From Portunus trituberculatus (lineage: Eukaryota; Arthropoda; Malacostraca; Decapoda; Portunidae): a stretch of DNA of 64,000 nt. Each line of letters opens with the position of its first letter. The first letter of the stretch is position 1. The position numbers and the translations under genes are program-made. The notes beneath the pieces are model-generated. The model saw only the letters and a program-made list of their open reading frames with translations. It made no database searches and had not been told where the DNA came from. The stretch covers positions 226,501 to 290,500 of the forward strand of contig NC_059303.1 in assembly GCF_017591435.1 (NCBI RefSeq). The letters run 5' to 3'. This document shows, in pieces, positions 30,421 to 42,052 of the stretch.

Positions 30421-33109
30421 TTAGCTTTTTCCATGTCCTCGGAGATGATTACTTGTGGTCACCTTTATCAACTCTCTGTCCAGTATGTCAATCTTGTTCA
30501 CCAATTTATACATAGTTATCATGTCTCCTCTTGTTCTTCTCTCTTCTAATGTGGTCAGCCCCAGCTTCCTCAGTCTTTCCTCATAGTCTAACTCCTGAGT
30601 CCTGGTACCATCCTTGTTGCCAGCCTTTGTACCCTTTCTACCTTCTTCACATTTTTCTTCATATGCGGTGACCAGACACATGCTGCATATTCTAGCTGGG
30701 GTCTTATTAAGGTACATAATATCTTCATCATTCCTTCATCTAGGTAGTGGAATGCAAGGCCAATATTTTGAAGCATGTTGTATGTTTTCCAAAAAATCTT
30801 GTTAATGTGTTTCTCCGGTGACAAGGTGTTTTGCACGGTTACTTCTAAGTCTTTCTCCTCATTGGTCTTTTTAATTTTCTCATCACCCAGTCTGTAATCC
30901 CAGTTTGGTCTGTATCTACTTCCCATTTTCATAACATGGCTCTTGTCTATATTAAATTCCATCTGCCACTCTTTACTCCACTCATATATTTTATCAAGAT
31001 CTTCCTGTAACTTGTTACAATCTTCCACATTCTTTACTCTCCTCATAATTTTAGTATCGTCCGCGAACATGTTCATTTAACTGTCAATTCCTACTGGCAT
31101 ATCATTAACATAAATCAAAAACATGATGGGACCCAGCACTGACCCTTGTGGAACTCCACTGGTTACCTTCTTCCACTCGGACTTCCTTCCTCTCACCACT
31201 GTTCTCATTTCTCTTCCCATTAAGTAATTTTCCATCCATTTTGCTAGTTTATCATTTACTCCTCCAGTCATCTTTAGTTTCCACATCAGTCTATTGTGTG
31301 GTACTTTATCAAAGGCCTTTCTCAAGTCCAGGTAGATAGCATCCACCCATCCCTCTCTATGTTGTAGTATGTCAGTCACTCTTGAATAAAAACATAATAA
31401 ATTGGATACACACGATCTTCCTTTTCTGAAACCAAACTGCCTTTCACTCAGAATGTTTTCACTTTCTAGATACTCACTCCACTTAGCTTTAATTACTTCT
31501 TCACATACCTTGCACAATATACTAGTCAACGATACTGGTCTATAATTTAGCGGTTCCATTCTACTACCATTCTTATATATAGGCACAATGTCAGCTCTTT
31601 TCCACTCTTTCGGGACTAATCCTGTTCGTATGGAGGTTTCCACAATATCAAATATGGGGTTCAACAATTGATCCTTACATTCTTTTAGCAACCTCCCAGA
31701 TATGCCATCAGGCCCCATTGATTTATTAATATCCAGATTGCTTATAATTTTCCTTACATCTTCCTTAGTAACCATGATGTCCTGCATTTGCTTTATTTCC
31801 GTAGGCCTTCCTCCCATAAAATGCTCCTCCTTTGTAAACACTTTGCAAAAGTTGTCGTTCAAAATTTCAGCTATCTCTTCAGCATCTTCATATACTTCTT
31901 CCCCATTTTTTACTTTTCCTATTGCCTCCCTTTTATTTAGTTTTCCATTTATGAATTTGTAAAACATTTTTGGGTCACTATCACAGTTTTCCACCACCCT
32001 CTGTTCATATTCCTTCTGTGCTGTTCTCCTATTCCTTGCTGTTTTGTAGCCTTCCCTTGATAATACATCACTGTTTTTTCTTAAGTTTCTTCCATGCCTT
32101 TTCTTTGTTCTTTTTTGCTTCTTCACAATTTCTATTAAACCACTGTTTATTATTTAAAGTCCCCTTTCTGTAATATGGCACAAACTTTTTCACAGCAGAG
32201 TTATACAAATCCATAAATTTATCGTACTTCAATTGCATATCTCTTTCCTGGTATACCACGGACCAGTCAATTTCATTAAAGAACTCCCTTATATGGTTAT
32301 AATTTGCCCTAGTATAATTTAATTTTTCCTCCTTGCGTTCCACAATCTTATTCGTGCTTAATTCTGTATCCAGCTCAAAGCTTAGGACATCATGATCGCT
32401 TTTCCCCAAGGGACTTTCATGTTCAATTTCCTCCTTTAGAGAGATTCCCCTGGTAAATACCAAATCCAACCTTGCTGCAACATCTTGTCCCCTGCACCTT
32501 GTTGGTGATCTCACCCACTGTGTCATCAAGTTATTTGTTGCTACCTTTAACAATTCTTCTGCCCACTCACCACCTTTCACCACTTCGTAGTCTTCCCACA
32601 CTATTTCTTTACAATTAAAGTCTCCAACGATCATCACTCTATCCTTTCTGATGAGTTCTTGCTTCATTCTGTCTAGAGTATTTCTCATCACCATTTGGTA
32701 CGGTTCATATTCCCAAGCACTGGTTCTGGATGGTATGTATACTGTTATAATATTAATGTCCCTCTTGCCTGTTATAAGCATACATATCACTTCCTCATTT
32801 CTCTTACTATAATTCACCTCCACTATCAGATCTTCCTTAGTAAGAACCATTATACCACCACCTCCTTTATTTTTTTTTATCATTTCTCCATACTTTGTAG
32901 TGTTTTACAACAAACCAGTCTAGCTTTCTTTCGGGCCTTAATTAACTTTGTTTCCACTACACACATTATGTCCGGTTCATTATTTCTTAGGTAATCCATA
33001 CATTCTAGCCTCTTAGACAGAAATTCATCTATGTTCGTGCAAGTCACTTTTATTCCATTCCTAGTCTCATTCTTCCATGTAATGCCTATTCCGTCTGTTT
33101 TATCCACCA
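30421..33109 (-). pseudogene. fam-F copy 1 ORF2, endonuclease and reverse transcriptase
   Basis: Endonuclease: DYLRNNEPDIMCVVETKL, GGGGIMVLTKEDL, MIVGDFNCKEIVWEDY (about 32620) and LGKSDHDVLSFEL (about 32400). RT runs 32126-31077: MGPDGISGRLLKECKDQLLN, NYRPVSLTSILCKVCEEVIK, RQFGFRKGRSCVSNLLCFYS, YLDLRKAFDKVPHNRLMW and TSGVPQGSVLGPIMFLIYVN. A TAA stop (about 31077) replaces the Tyr just before MNMFADDTKI. The C-terminal region follows to about 30421. There are few lesions: that stop, frameshifts near 32880, 32100 and 30600, and broken terminal codons. Confidence 0.88.
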
Positions 33110-33831
33110 CTTCTTTAGCCTCCCAATCTCACACTTTCTTCTACCTCAGCATATAGGCCTTCTTCTTCCACAGAGATCTTGTTCAGTAAAGACTTAATCT
33201 TGTCATTTTCCTTATCCCTCCTGTCCTGCTAGTTTCTGTTAGTTTCCTCCCGCAATCCTATTATGATCACACATTTTTTCTTTTCAGCAATATCTCTCAC
33301 CACATACTCATTTTCCTTTAGTGCCTTTACCATTTCCCTCTGCGTAATCCCTTTATTTTCCTCTTCCTGCTTTTTTACTATCTCCCTAAACGACCTTTGT
33401 ACCTCCTGATGTTCATGATTCACTTCCTTCATCCTGGTGTCAATTAGATTAAGACATTCCTCTTTCTTCAAGTCCCCTTTGGATATTTTTATCTCCATTT
33501 CCATGAGTTTAGCCTTCATCTCTTCACATTGTTGCCTTAGTTGTTGGTTTTCTTTCTCCATCTCTACTTTTTCCTTCAATAGCTCTTTACTCGCTAGCGT
33601 TAACAAGTAGATCTCTTTCTTGAACGAATCATTCTCGGCTAGAACTCTATCCAGTTTTTCTTCTATTGACAAAATATTTAGGAACTTACTTTCCAGCGCC
33701 TGGATTCTTGCATCCATATCAAGTTTCTGCAGTCCTTTTGGCATAGTAATAAAACCTTCAAAGTCTCTAGTTTGCCTGGACGCCATTTTTGTTGTTGTCA
33801 GCTGATTACGGCCAGAACGATCACCGTCCAC
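33110..33831 (-). pseudogene. fam-F copy 1 ORF1, coiled-coil protein with C-terminal deletion
   Basis: Starts MDGDRSGRNQLTTTKMASRQ at 33831, then RDFEGFITMPKGLQKLDM. A long coiled coil spans about residues 35-150 (KEKVEMEKENQQLRQQCEEM). It ends with AEKKKCVIIIGLREETNRN, the start of the RRM-like fold, and a TAG stop at about 33229-33231. Further sequence to EEEGLYAEVEESV follows, then the deletion. Confidence 0.82.
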
Positions 33832-34003
33832 TCTCCCCTCTCAGGGATCACTCTCCATATCACTCACTTTCAACACTAAGAGACAGTAGGACATTAACGG
33901 ACACAAACTTAGAGTTACCCGGGCCCTGTAATACCATAGGTATTTTCTTTCTTCCCGTACGCAGCCGGAGACGAGCCGTCCTCTCTCAGCGACGGCGACG
34001 ACG

Positions 34004-34689
34004 TGTATGTAAGGATGTGGGTGTCAGCTTTGTGGATGTATGGGATAGGTTCTATGGCCGAAGGGATTTGTATGCTAGGGATGGTGTGCATCTGAGTAGG
34101 AAGGATGTGGATGTGCTGAGTGGATGTCTGGAGGGGGGAGTTGGGATGGAGTGTAGGGGGTGAGGTAGCAAATGCATTCCAGAAGAAAGATGCTAGACAT
34201 AAATTAGATAGGATAAACAGAGATAGTGAAAAGATTAGAAAAGATTTCCAGGTGCAAATAGGAGAGAATAAGATTAGGATTCCAAATAAGGAGACAGCAT
34301 CTAGGAAGGTAGCAGGACTTAAATGTTTATATGTAAATGCCAGGAGTCTTAGGAACAAGAAGGACGAGTTATCTAGTTATATAGTTGAGGAGGACTTAGA
34401 TGTTGTATGTGTCACAGAGGCATGGGTAAATGAGGAAATGTTTAGGGAAAATAGGAAAGAATATGAAGTAGATTGATACATTATGTATTTACACCAGAGA
34501 ATTGGTAGGATAGGTGGATGAGTAGTTATATATGTAAAAAAATCCTTCATTTCCAGTCAGGTTAATGGTATTAAGGTAGATAACAGAGTAGAGTCCTTAT
34601 GGCTGGATGTTAGAGTAAACAAAAGTAAGGTTATTAGAGTAGGAGCTTTCTATAGACCACCTAACCAGTCAGCAGATGTAGACAACCTT
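34004..34689 (+). pseudogene. fam-D copy 2, esterase end and endonuclease start
   Basis: Resumes at CKDVGVSFVDVWDRFYGRRD and ARDGVHLSRKDVDV (esterase Asp-His block). One extra G in a G-run near 34134 shifts the frame relative to copy 1. KCLYVNARSLRNKKDELSSY begins the endonuclease. Two in-frame stops follow, at about 34474 (GGA to TGA) and about 34520 (GGA to TGA). Confidence 0.85.
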
Positions 34690-37032
34690 ATGGTAGATGA
34701 GATAAATAGGGGGTGTACTAGTCAGACAATTATCTTAGGGGATTTTAATTTTAAATCAGTAAACTGGGAGAGGATGGTAGGAGATGCTAGTGAAAATAAG
34801 TTTATGGAAAGTTTTCAGGATAACTATTTAGTGCAGATGGTAGATAAACCTACTAGGGGGAGGAAGGTTTTAGACATAGTACTAACAAATATTGAGCATT
34901 GTTTAAAGGAAGTTGAGGTAGGAGAGACTTTATCAAACAGTAACCATCATATAATTAGATTTATCATTAATTCCAGTAGGGATAATATAGTGAATAAGAC
35001 TAGAGTCCCAAACTATCAGAAAGGCAATTATGGTAGGTTACGTCAGTTATTAGGAGAGGTAAACTGGGAAGATAGTTTTGGAAATAAAACTGCACAGGAG
35101 ATGTGGGATATTTTTAAGGTTGTAGTAAAGGGTATAGTGATGCAGTGTATCCCTTACAAAGATATAAGGCAGAGAAACAGGAAGCCATTATGGTGGACTC
35201 ATGAGATAGGTAGACAGATCAGAGAGAAGAGGGCATATAGAGAGTTGCAGAAAAGTGGGGAAGATGTAGATTTAACTAGGTACAGACAGGTCAGGGATGA
35301 TTTGAGTAAGGTTATAAAAAAAGGTAAAAGGCAGGCAGAGATAAAACTAGCTAGAGCTGGGAGTAAAGATCCCAAAAAATTATATAGTTATTACAAGGTC
35401 AGTGATAAAAGAAATAAGGATAGGATTGGACCACTCAGAAAAGATGGTGTAGTAGTGGATCAAAATGAAGACATAGTAGAATTATTGAATGAACAATTTT
35501 CTTCATTATTTACTAGGGAAAGAATAGGAAATCCTGTTACAAACAGTGCGACGAGTAGTTTAAGAGCTTTAGAAAATATTGATATAAAACTGGGAATTAT
35601 TAGGAAATTTATTCTTGAACTAGACGATAGGAAAGCTAGTGGTCCTGATGAGCTACATGCCAGAGTACTTAGGGAGGGTGTAGACAGTATTTCTGAAGCA
35701 CTTAAGTTAATCTTTGAAAGATCACTTAGGTTTGCTGAGATACCTCAGGACTGGAAGTTAGCTAATGTTACACCAATATTTAAAAAAGGTAGGAAGGATG
35801 ATGCAAATAATTATAGACCGATCAGTTTAACTAGTATAGTATATAAGATACTAGAGAAAATCATTAAGGTTAGTATTTGGGAGAATTTAAATGAGAATAG
35901 ATTGATTAGAGATACCCAACATGGTTTTAGATCAGGGAGGGCCTGTCTTACAAATTTGCTCGATATCTTAGAATATATTACCAAGGAGTTAGATGATGGA
36001 AATAGCATAGATGTTATATATCTAGATTTTAGCAAGGCGTTTGATAAGGTACCGTATAGGAGGCTAGTGTACAAATTGAGACTACATGGGATAGGGGGTA
36101 GGTTAGTTGATTGGATTAGTGAATGGCTTTCTGATAGGAAACAGAGAGTAGTATTAAATGGGGCAATGTCTGAGTGGAAGGAAGTGGTTAGTGGGGTACC
36201 CCAAGGATCAGTGCTAGGACCTCTTCTTTTCTTGGTGTACATTAATGATTTAGATATAGGAATTAGTAGCAAAGTATCAAAGTTTGCAGATGATACTAAG
36301 ATAGCATGTGCAGTACAGGGTGAAAAGGACAATTACAGAATACAACGAGACCTGGACAGGCTGGTAGCATGGGCAGACAGGTGGCAGATGGAGTTTAATT
36401 CTAAAAAGTGTCAGGTTATGCATTTAGGTAAAGACAACACAAACTTTAACTATGAGATGGAGGGATGTTGGCTAGAGGCAGTAGAGGAGGGAAAGGATTT
36501 AGGAGTAGTGATAGACAGGACTATGAAATTTTCAAAGCAATGTTTAGAAGCAAGAAATAGGGCAAATAGGATCCTGGGTTTTATAAATAGAAATGTTAGT
36601 TATAAAAGTAAGGAAGTGGTGCGTAGCTTATATAATTCCTATGTTAGGCCCCATTTAGAGTATTGCATACAGGATATCAACATGTTAGAAGCAGTTCAGA
36701 GAAGAGCAACTAGGATGATACCAGCATTAAAGCGCCTGGAGTATAGAGATAGATTAAAGGAATTAAACATGTTTTCATTTGAGAGATGTATAAGAGGGGA
36801 TATGATAGAGTTATTTAAAATGTTCTCAGATAAAAACTACATAGATGTGAGATCTTTCTTTACCTTAGAGGAGGGAAATAGGACTAGAAATCATGGCAGG
36901 AAGATTAGAAAGCAAGGCTGCAGGTTAGATAAAAGAAAATATTTCTTTAGTCATAGGGTGGTAGACTTCTGGAATGCATTGCCAGAGAGGGTTGTAAATA
37001 GCACTAGTTTGACAGTGTTTAAAAACAGATAA
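34690..37032 (+). CDS. fam-D copy 2, long open endonuclease/reverse transcriptase frame
   Basis: 780 codons without a stop. Contents in order: end of the endonuclease (IILGDFNFKSVNWERM, VLDIVLTNIEH, SNSNHHIIRF, where copy 1 has SDHH); linker (RNRKPLWWTHEIGRQI); RT with ASGPDELHARVL, NYRPISLTSIVYKILEKII, QHGFRSGRACLTNL, YLDFSKAFDKVPYRRL, SGVPQGSVLGPLLFLVYIND and KFADDTKIA; then the conserved C-terminal region. An in-frame loss of 8 residues after EYCIQ is specific to this copy. The N-substitution in the endonuclease SDHH motif and the upstream stops argue against activity. Confidence 0.85.
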   Translation: MVDEINRGCTSQTIILGDFNFKSVNWERMVGDASENKFMESFQDNYLVQMVDKPTRGRKVLDIVLTNIEHCLKEVEVGETLSNSNHHIIRFIINSSRDNIVNKTRVPNYQKGNYGRLRQLLGEVNWEDSFGNKTAQEMWDIFKVVVKGIVMQCIPYKDIRQRNRKPLWWTHEIGRQIREKRAYRELQKSGEDVDLTRYRQVRDDLSKVIKKGKRQAEIKLARAGSKDPKKLYSYYKVSDKRNKDRIGPLRKDGVVVDQNEDIVELLNEQFSSLFTRERIGNPVTNSATSSLRALENIDIKLGIIRKFILELDDRKASGPDELHARVLREGVDSISEALKLIFERSLRFAEIPQDWKLANVTPIFKKGRKDDANNYRPISLTSIVYKILEKIIKVSIWENLNENRLIRDTQHGFRSGRACLTNLLDILEYITKELDDGNSIDVIYLDFSKAFDKVPYRRLVYKLRLHGIGGRLVDWISEWLSDRKQRVVLNGAMSEWKEVVSGVPQGSVLGPLLFLVYINDLDIGISSKVSKFADDTKIACAVQGEKDNYRIQRDLDRLVAWADRWQMEFNSKKCQVMHLGKDNTNFNYEMEGCWLEAVEEGKDLGVVIDRTMKFSKQCLEARNRANRILGFINRNVSYKSKEVVRSLYNSYVRPHLEYCIQDINMLEAVQRRATRMIPALKRLEYRDRLKELNMFSFERCIRGDMIELFKMFSDKNYIDVRSFFTLEEGNRTRNHGRKIRKQGCRLDKRKYFFSHRVVDFWNALPERVVNSTSLTVFKNR

Positions 37033-37653
37033 GATAAGCACTTAAATTTATTAGATTTATAATTATGTATAGTGCTGCATGATAGTTTTTATAAGAAATT
37101 TACTGTAGTTAAATAAGACATGATCCCCATGTATGGGGATCACAGATTGTAATGAATTCGCTGCAGGACTTAGCCCTGTTAATGGGCCAAATATTTAGAA
37201 TTAGTATATAATGTATTGTGTAGTGCTTGTAAGTGTATCTTTAAGTACTGATGACGAGGTCGATGTGCGACTGATACAGGATAACCTAGATGGGCCCTGG
37301 TGGCCCTTTGTTATCGTATTATTTATGTTATATGTTATGTTATGTTATGGAAGGCATGGGTGTCCCCATGTCTTCCACATGACTTTCGAAGAAATATTTT
37401 ATAATTTAGTGAGCTCATCATCCAAGCCTATTGAAGACCAAATATGTGCATGGGTTAATGGAGAATAGGAAGTGACAGGTGAACTGCCAACAGATAGAAG
37501 GCTGCCAAAGTATGCAAAGAAAAGCCAGTCACAAGGTAGATACTAGCCTGTATAAGCAGGTTTAAAACAAAACCACAAAGATGTATGTAGGGATGTAGAC
37601 AGAATTTCACAAGCACCCCACTTCACACAAACCCAGGACTTCTTATCAAACAC

Positions 37654-37654
<1 letters not shown>

Positions 37655-37719
<65 letters not shown>
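37655..37719. repeat. (CT)n microsatellite
   Basis: About 32 uninterrupted CT units. Confidence 0.98.
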
Positions 37720-37722
<3 letters not shown>

Positions 37723-38609
37723 ACAGTGAGTGACATAAGCATTGAGTGCAATAATTTTAAAGCTAAGTCAACAGATAACTTTTCACTGAGTTGGGTGTGA
37801 TGGGCAAAGATTTAAGTATAGGTATACTGACAGTATTGTAGTTCTCAAGATGTATAGTCCTGTATCCAAACCATTTCAGGCCATGATTAATGTGATTCAT
37901 GATTGACTATACTAATGTGTTAACTATGGAATTTTTAATGATATGCATACAAATTGTGATCTAGCAGATCCCAAAGAATACAAATTTCTCAACTCTTGTA
38001 ATGAATTACCACTGCTTCTTGATATGGATTTTGTAAGACTGATTTCTGAACACATGATAAATTACCACTTTAGGGATAATTGAAGGATACAGAAAAAAAA
38101 GAAAGTTAAGAATTCTGAAAATTATGAAAACACTGCAGTCTTTAAAGTTGTTGAATAAACCTGTTATAAATGCATAGTGAAATTGAGCAACAACAATAAA
38201 CATTCAGAACTGCTATACATATACAAAACTTGAAAAGAAGAAAAATTATTTAAGTGTGTGGGAAGCCAGGTTTTCAATAAGGAATGCTTGAAGACACAGA
38301 TATTCAATATCTCTGATCACATGTGGGCTTGTTACTCACTACCTGAGCCTGCCTCTTTTTCACATTGTCAGTTTCTCTCTAAGCACCAGCTGATGCTAAA
38401 ATCTTGAATTTTTATTTAGCTATAAATATCTTAATATTAAGAAATGTTAATGGCATTAAATGACTTGGTGATCGCCTCCCAAGCTATTTTTTTTCTTGTG
38501 AAGGCTAGCTGGGTTTGTTGAGCGGTCTTGCAAGTCAAGTCTTTATTCTCTTTTACAAGATTGAGAATCTTGTCCCCAGCCTTGACTTAGAGCTCCGCCC
38601 ACATCATGT

Positions 38610-38725
<116 letters not shown>

Positions 38726-39129
38726 ATTGTATGACGTCACATGAAATTGGCAAATCAGATCCAACAAAAGTGATGGTGACTTTGGCAACACTATAACTTT
38801 CCACATGTCACTAGCATACACAATAGCTAGCCCCGCAGACCTCATTGTTTATAAACTCAAAAAACATTATTAATAACATCATACAGACTATATTTATATT
38901 GTACAAATTAGTTTGCTCTTATGTTGTTCTCCATAACTATTTTTACTCAGGAATAAGAGACCTCATCCGAGGACTGGATTCCATACCGGATTCTAGAATC
39001 CTGACACAGTAATCGGATTCGTATCGCCTTGACACTTCCAGAACAATTTTACACCCTTTATCGATGAATTCCCGGCCATAACTCAAAACTGGCAACTTTG
39101 AAGGTTATCCCCCTTTCGCGGGTGGGGCC

Positions 39130-39541
39130 TCATATAGCAAAACCAATTTTAGAGAACTCAGACTTTTTCCAAAAGACGGACTGGACTAAATTTGACAACC
39201 AGGCAGGAGTGGAGGAAAAGTGGATGGCATTTAAAGAAATTTATAATGATGGAGTGAATAGATATGTACCAAGACTGAAAATTAAAGACAAATATAAGGA
39301 AGAATGGTTTAATAGAAAATATGAAGAAGCAAGAGATAGAAGGGAAAGAATATGGAAGATATGGAGAAAAGATAAACGTCCAAGGAAGTGGCAAGACTAC
39401 ATCAGAGAAAAAAATAACTATGTTAAAATACGAAGAGAAGAAAAGAAAAACTATGAGAAAAACATAATAGAAAAATGCAAGGATCAGTCAAAGATCTTTT
39501 ATAGATATATAAACGGAAATTTAAAAAAACAAACGAGATAG
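39130..39541 (+). pseudogene. CR1/L2-like ORF2 linker fragment (between endonuclease and RT)
   Basis: Translation gives KTDWTKFDNQAGVEEKWMAF, YNDGVNRYVPRLKIKDKYKE, EWFNRKYEEARDRRERIWK and KDQSKIFYRYINGNLK. The order W-F-N-R-x-C/Y-E-E-A and F-Y-R-Y-I-N-G is the linker seen in fam-A, fam-B and fam-F. Neither endonuclease nor RT core remains. Isolated 400-bp internal fragment. Confidence 0.75.
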
Positions 39542-39544
39542 AGA

Positions 39545-40049
39545 AACTACCCGCCTAGAAGCAAACTTTTGCGAGCCCCATATGAGCAGCTTGTATTGGG
39601 TTTGTGATTGTTGTGTTTATAGTTTGTGAGGGATGTCTAGGAGAAAAGAGTTTGTTTCACGTACTCTGAACATTTGCCTCTGAATAACTAAGGCAAATAT
39701 GTAACAGTACAGTACATACATATGTTATTTAATATTCTATGCCTAATTACTAATGAAAATGGCGTCATATTGTGATAAGTTAACTTGATGAGCGAGCAGC
39801 AACTGAAATGAATTTGGTGCCCAGGGAACGCAGTACGCATTTATATATCCGCGCACTGGCAAAGTAGTTTTCTCTTAACATTATATAAAAAAAAATGTTT
39901 ATATTACATATTTATGTAATGAGTGGACTGCACAGCTACACTAACAAAATATGTTTGTATCATTACATCATTGTCATAATACAGCATTACAGCATGATAG
40001 TCATTGGTATTGGGTTGGTATTAGTCCATGGTGCTCTCTGGCCAAGATG
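39545..40049. other. Non-coding interval
   Basis: AT-rich sequence; nothing recognised. Confidence 0.5.
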
Positions 40050-40279
40050 ACAGCATTTTTTTTTTTTTTTCTTTTAATACCTTGTAGGCTTTTCATGAGA
40101 ATATATGGGCTAAAGGAGATACTTTTCGGGGTACCTCCTATCTCAAAGCCCACCCCGCTAGGAAACCGTTGCTCCGAGTGAGGAAGCCCAACCTACACTC
40201 AGACCGTGGACAGGATTCGAACCCGTGCGCTTGGAGACCCCTCGGACCCCAAAGCACGCATGGTTCCACTGTACCATGG
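40050..40279 (-). mobile_element. tRNA-derived SINE, family 1
   Basis: On the minus strand the element starts CCATGGTACAGTGGAACCAT (box A-like TGGTACAGTGG). GCACGGGTTCGAATCCTGTC (box B GGTTCGAATCC) lies about 45 bases later. A non-tRNA body follows, and the 3' A-run is visible on the plus strand as T's at 40056-40070. A second, more decayed copy lies at 60381-60513. The head is tRNA-like but lacks an anticodon-stem pairing I could confirm, so it is a SINE rather than a tRNA gene. Confidence 0.8.
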
Positions 40280-40769
40280 ATATCTTGCTGTAGTCTGTCC
40301 ATTCTCTGTTATTCACATTGTCTGTGCCTTCCTCAAGAAGACGGCAATAAACTGACGTGCCTGTGAGTCCTCATGTACAAGAAGTGTCCCTCTACGGGTC
40401 AAAAAGGACCACAAAATTTCATTTTACTGATAAAAGGTACGTAATTTGAATTTTGTTCTTAGACATACAGCTAACATACCGTTAGGCCATGGGGTTAATG
40501 GTACTGAGCACAATCGGTTAATTATAGGCTTCGTTGTGATAGAAATACCATAGAAGAAAACTCTTAGAAGTGTGTCAATTACCTTACTAAATATTGCAAG
40601 ACATTAGGATAAGTTTGCCGAGTTAAAATTTGGTAAATATCCATAAGTACACTAGTCTCATTGTACATGATGGATAAAATCATTTCAGTGTGGTAGACTT
40701 TGGTGTGTTTTGAATTAATGTGCTACACACATGGTATGTACGTAATAAAATAAATGAAGCCTAGATTAA

Positions 40770-40935
40770 CCTAAGCTAATCTAAACAAACCACACCGAAT
40801 CCAGCCTAACCAGACCAAAACCAAAACTTAACCCAATTAAACCTAACTTAATCTTACACTAAACCTAAGGTATCCTAACTTAATCTAACCAAACCTAAGT
40901 TAGCCTAACCAAACCTAGGCTAAGCTAACCAAACA
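40770..40935. repeat. Degenerate CCTAA (TTAGG) repeat tract
   Basis: A 165-bp stretch rich in CCTAA, CCTAACC, CTAAACC and near variants (for example AACCAAACCTAAGTTAGCCT). It resembles a decayed array of the arthropod telomere unit. Weaker CCTAA-like words continue to about 41200. Confidence 0.65.
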
Positions 40936-41974
40936 GGTGGGATTTCACCAGTCATACTAATCCCTGGGTATTCTTACCTTATACTTAACAATTGAAAAAA
41001 AAAAATAAATAAATAATTCCATTGCTCACATAGGACCTACCTAACCAAACCAGTCCTCTGTGAGTTGTGACAGTAAAACAATATAGCAGTATGTTGTAGC
41101 TATACATACAAAGTATTTAATGTAGCACAGTGGTGTTCTTTGGTGTGAGACTAAGGGTGTAGTACTTCTGAACAAATACCTATCTAACCACACTTAACCT
41201 ATTCTAATTTAGATTATTACCAGTCATATTTCCAAATACATTTATTAGGTACCTATGAAAACTGAAATTTGGGTCAAGATACCAAATTCGCCCCATCTAG
41301 AAACTAAAGTTATCCACACTATATGCCTGTGTACTGGTTTAATGTAATTTTATTTTTCCTATTTTGTCACTTGCATGCTGGCACCTACTCTATATAGTAT
41401 AACATAATACCACTCTTATTTTGTATGCCTTGTGTGACATTTTCACAGTTAATGTTAGTTGTGGTGATGAATTTTTTACAAAAAAAAAAAAGAGATTACT
41501 GCCGGATATTCAAGATACAAAGCTGGTGCTATCGTTACTTTAACAACTCAAGGAGGATCTCCACCTTATCAAGAATAGGATGGACGTGTTGAACCCAGAG
41601 TGTGGTGCGAACAAGACAGTAAATCCCATTATAGAGAACCCCTTTGAAATGCTTCATTCATTTGGCTTTAAAGCCAGTGCACTGGAAGAAGTAAGTGAGC
41701 TTTTGCATAATATCTTTTATAAATTCTAGACATAGAGCACTACCGCTGGTCTTGTAGTTTCTTTGAGGCACATGTGTTTGAAGCATTGCCATAACAACCT
41801 CCAGTACTATAGGGTCAATAGTTGCTTCGTTCTGAAGAACTGATTACAGGTGAGGATTTTCTCCAAGGTAAATAAGGTTACTCAGCCTTTCTTGGTTGTA
41901 TTATGATAACTTTTGTGCATTAATTACCACAAGTTGGATTTTCAAAAATTTCGGATGCAAAATTTATTCAGTAA
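40936..41974. other. Mostly non-coding interval with one weak exon-like stretch
   Basis: No recognised gene. A short plus-strand frame at 41581-41730 starts MDVLNPECGANKTVNPIIEN. It contains GTAAGT at 41690-41695, which could be a splice donor. The protein is not recognised and this may be chance. Confidence 0.35.
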
Positions 41975-41989
41975 TATATATATATACTC

Positions 41990-42046
<57 letters not shown>
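41975..42046. repeat. (TA)n microsatellite
   Basis: TA units interrupted once by ctcg near 41987; abuts the left LTR of the Gypsy element. Confidence 0.95.

Positions 42047-42052
<6 letters not shown>

Larger units (their letters stand above)
30207..34003 (-). mobile_element. fam-F copy 1, CR1/L2-like retrotransposon inserted in fam-D copy 2
   Basis: Minus-strand element with 5' leader (about 34003-33832), ORF1, ORF2 and a short 3' UTR ending AAATAGGTAAATAC, seen as tattta repeats at 30207-30245 on the plus strand. It has the longest 5' end of the three fam-F copies here. About 210 bp of the ORF1 3' part present in copy 2 (56234-56460) is deleted near 33125. Confidence 0.88.
28796..37348 (+). 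mobile_element. fam-D copy 2, interrupted by fam-F copy 1
   Basis: Parts 28796-30206 and about 34004-37348 align to fam-D copy 1 in order. The 5' end lacks about the first 40 bases of copy 1. A 114-bp antisense fragment of the fam-D 3' end sits in the leader (29078-29191). The break at 30206 falls inside the esterase region (after VNDRV), and the sequence resumes about 10-15 bp further along, so the fam-F insertion cost a few bases. The element ends in (ATGTT)n at about 37320-37348. No clear target duplication. Confidence 0.88.

Noticed and set aside
40203..40279. Functional tRNA gene
   Set aside because: Boxes A and B are tRNA-like, but the element continues into a shared body and a poly-A end and recurs at 60381; it is a SINE.
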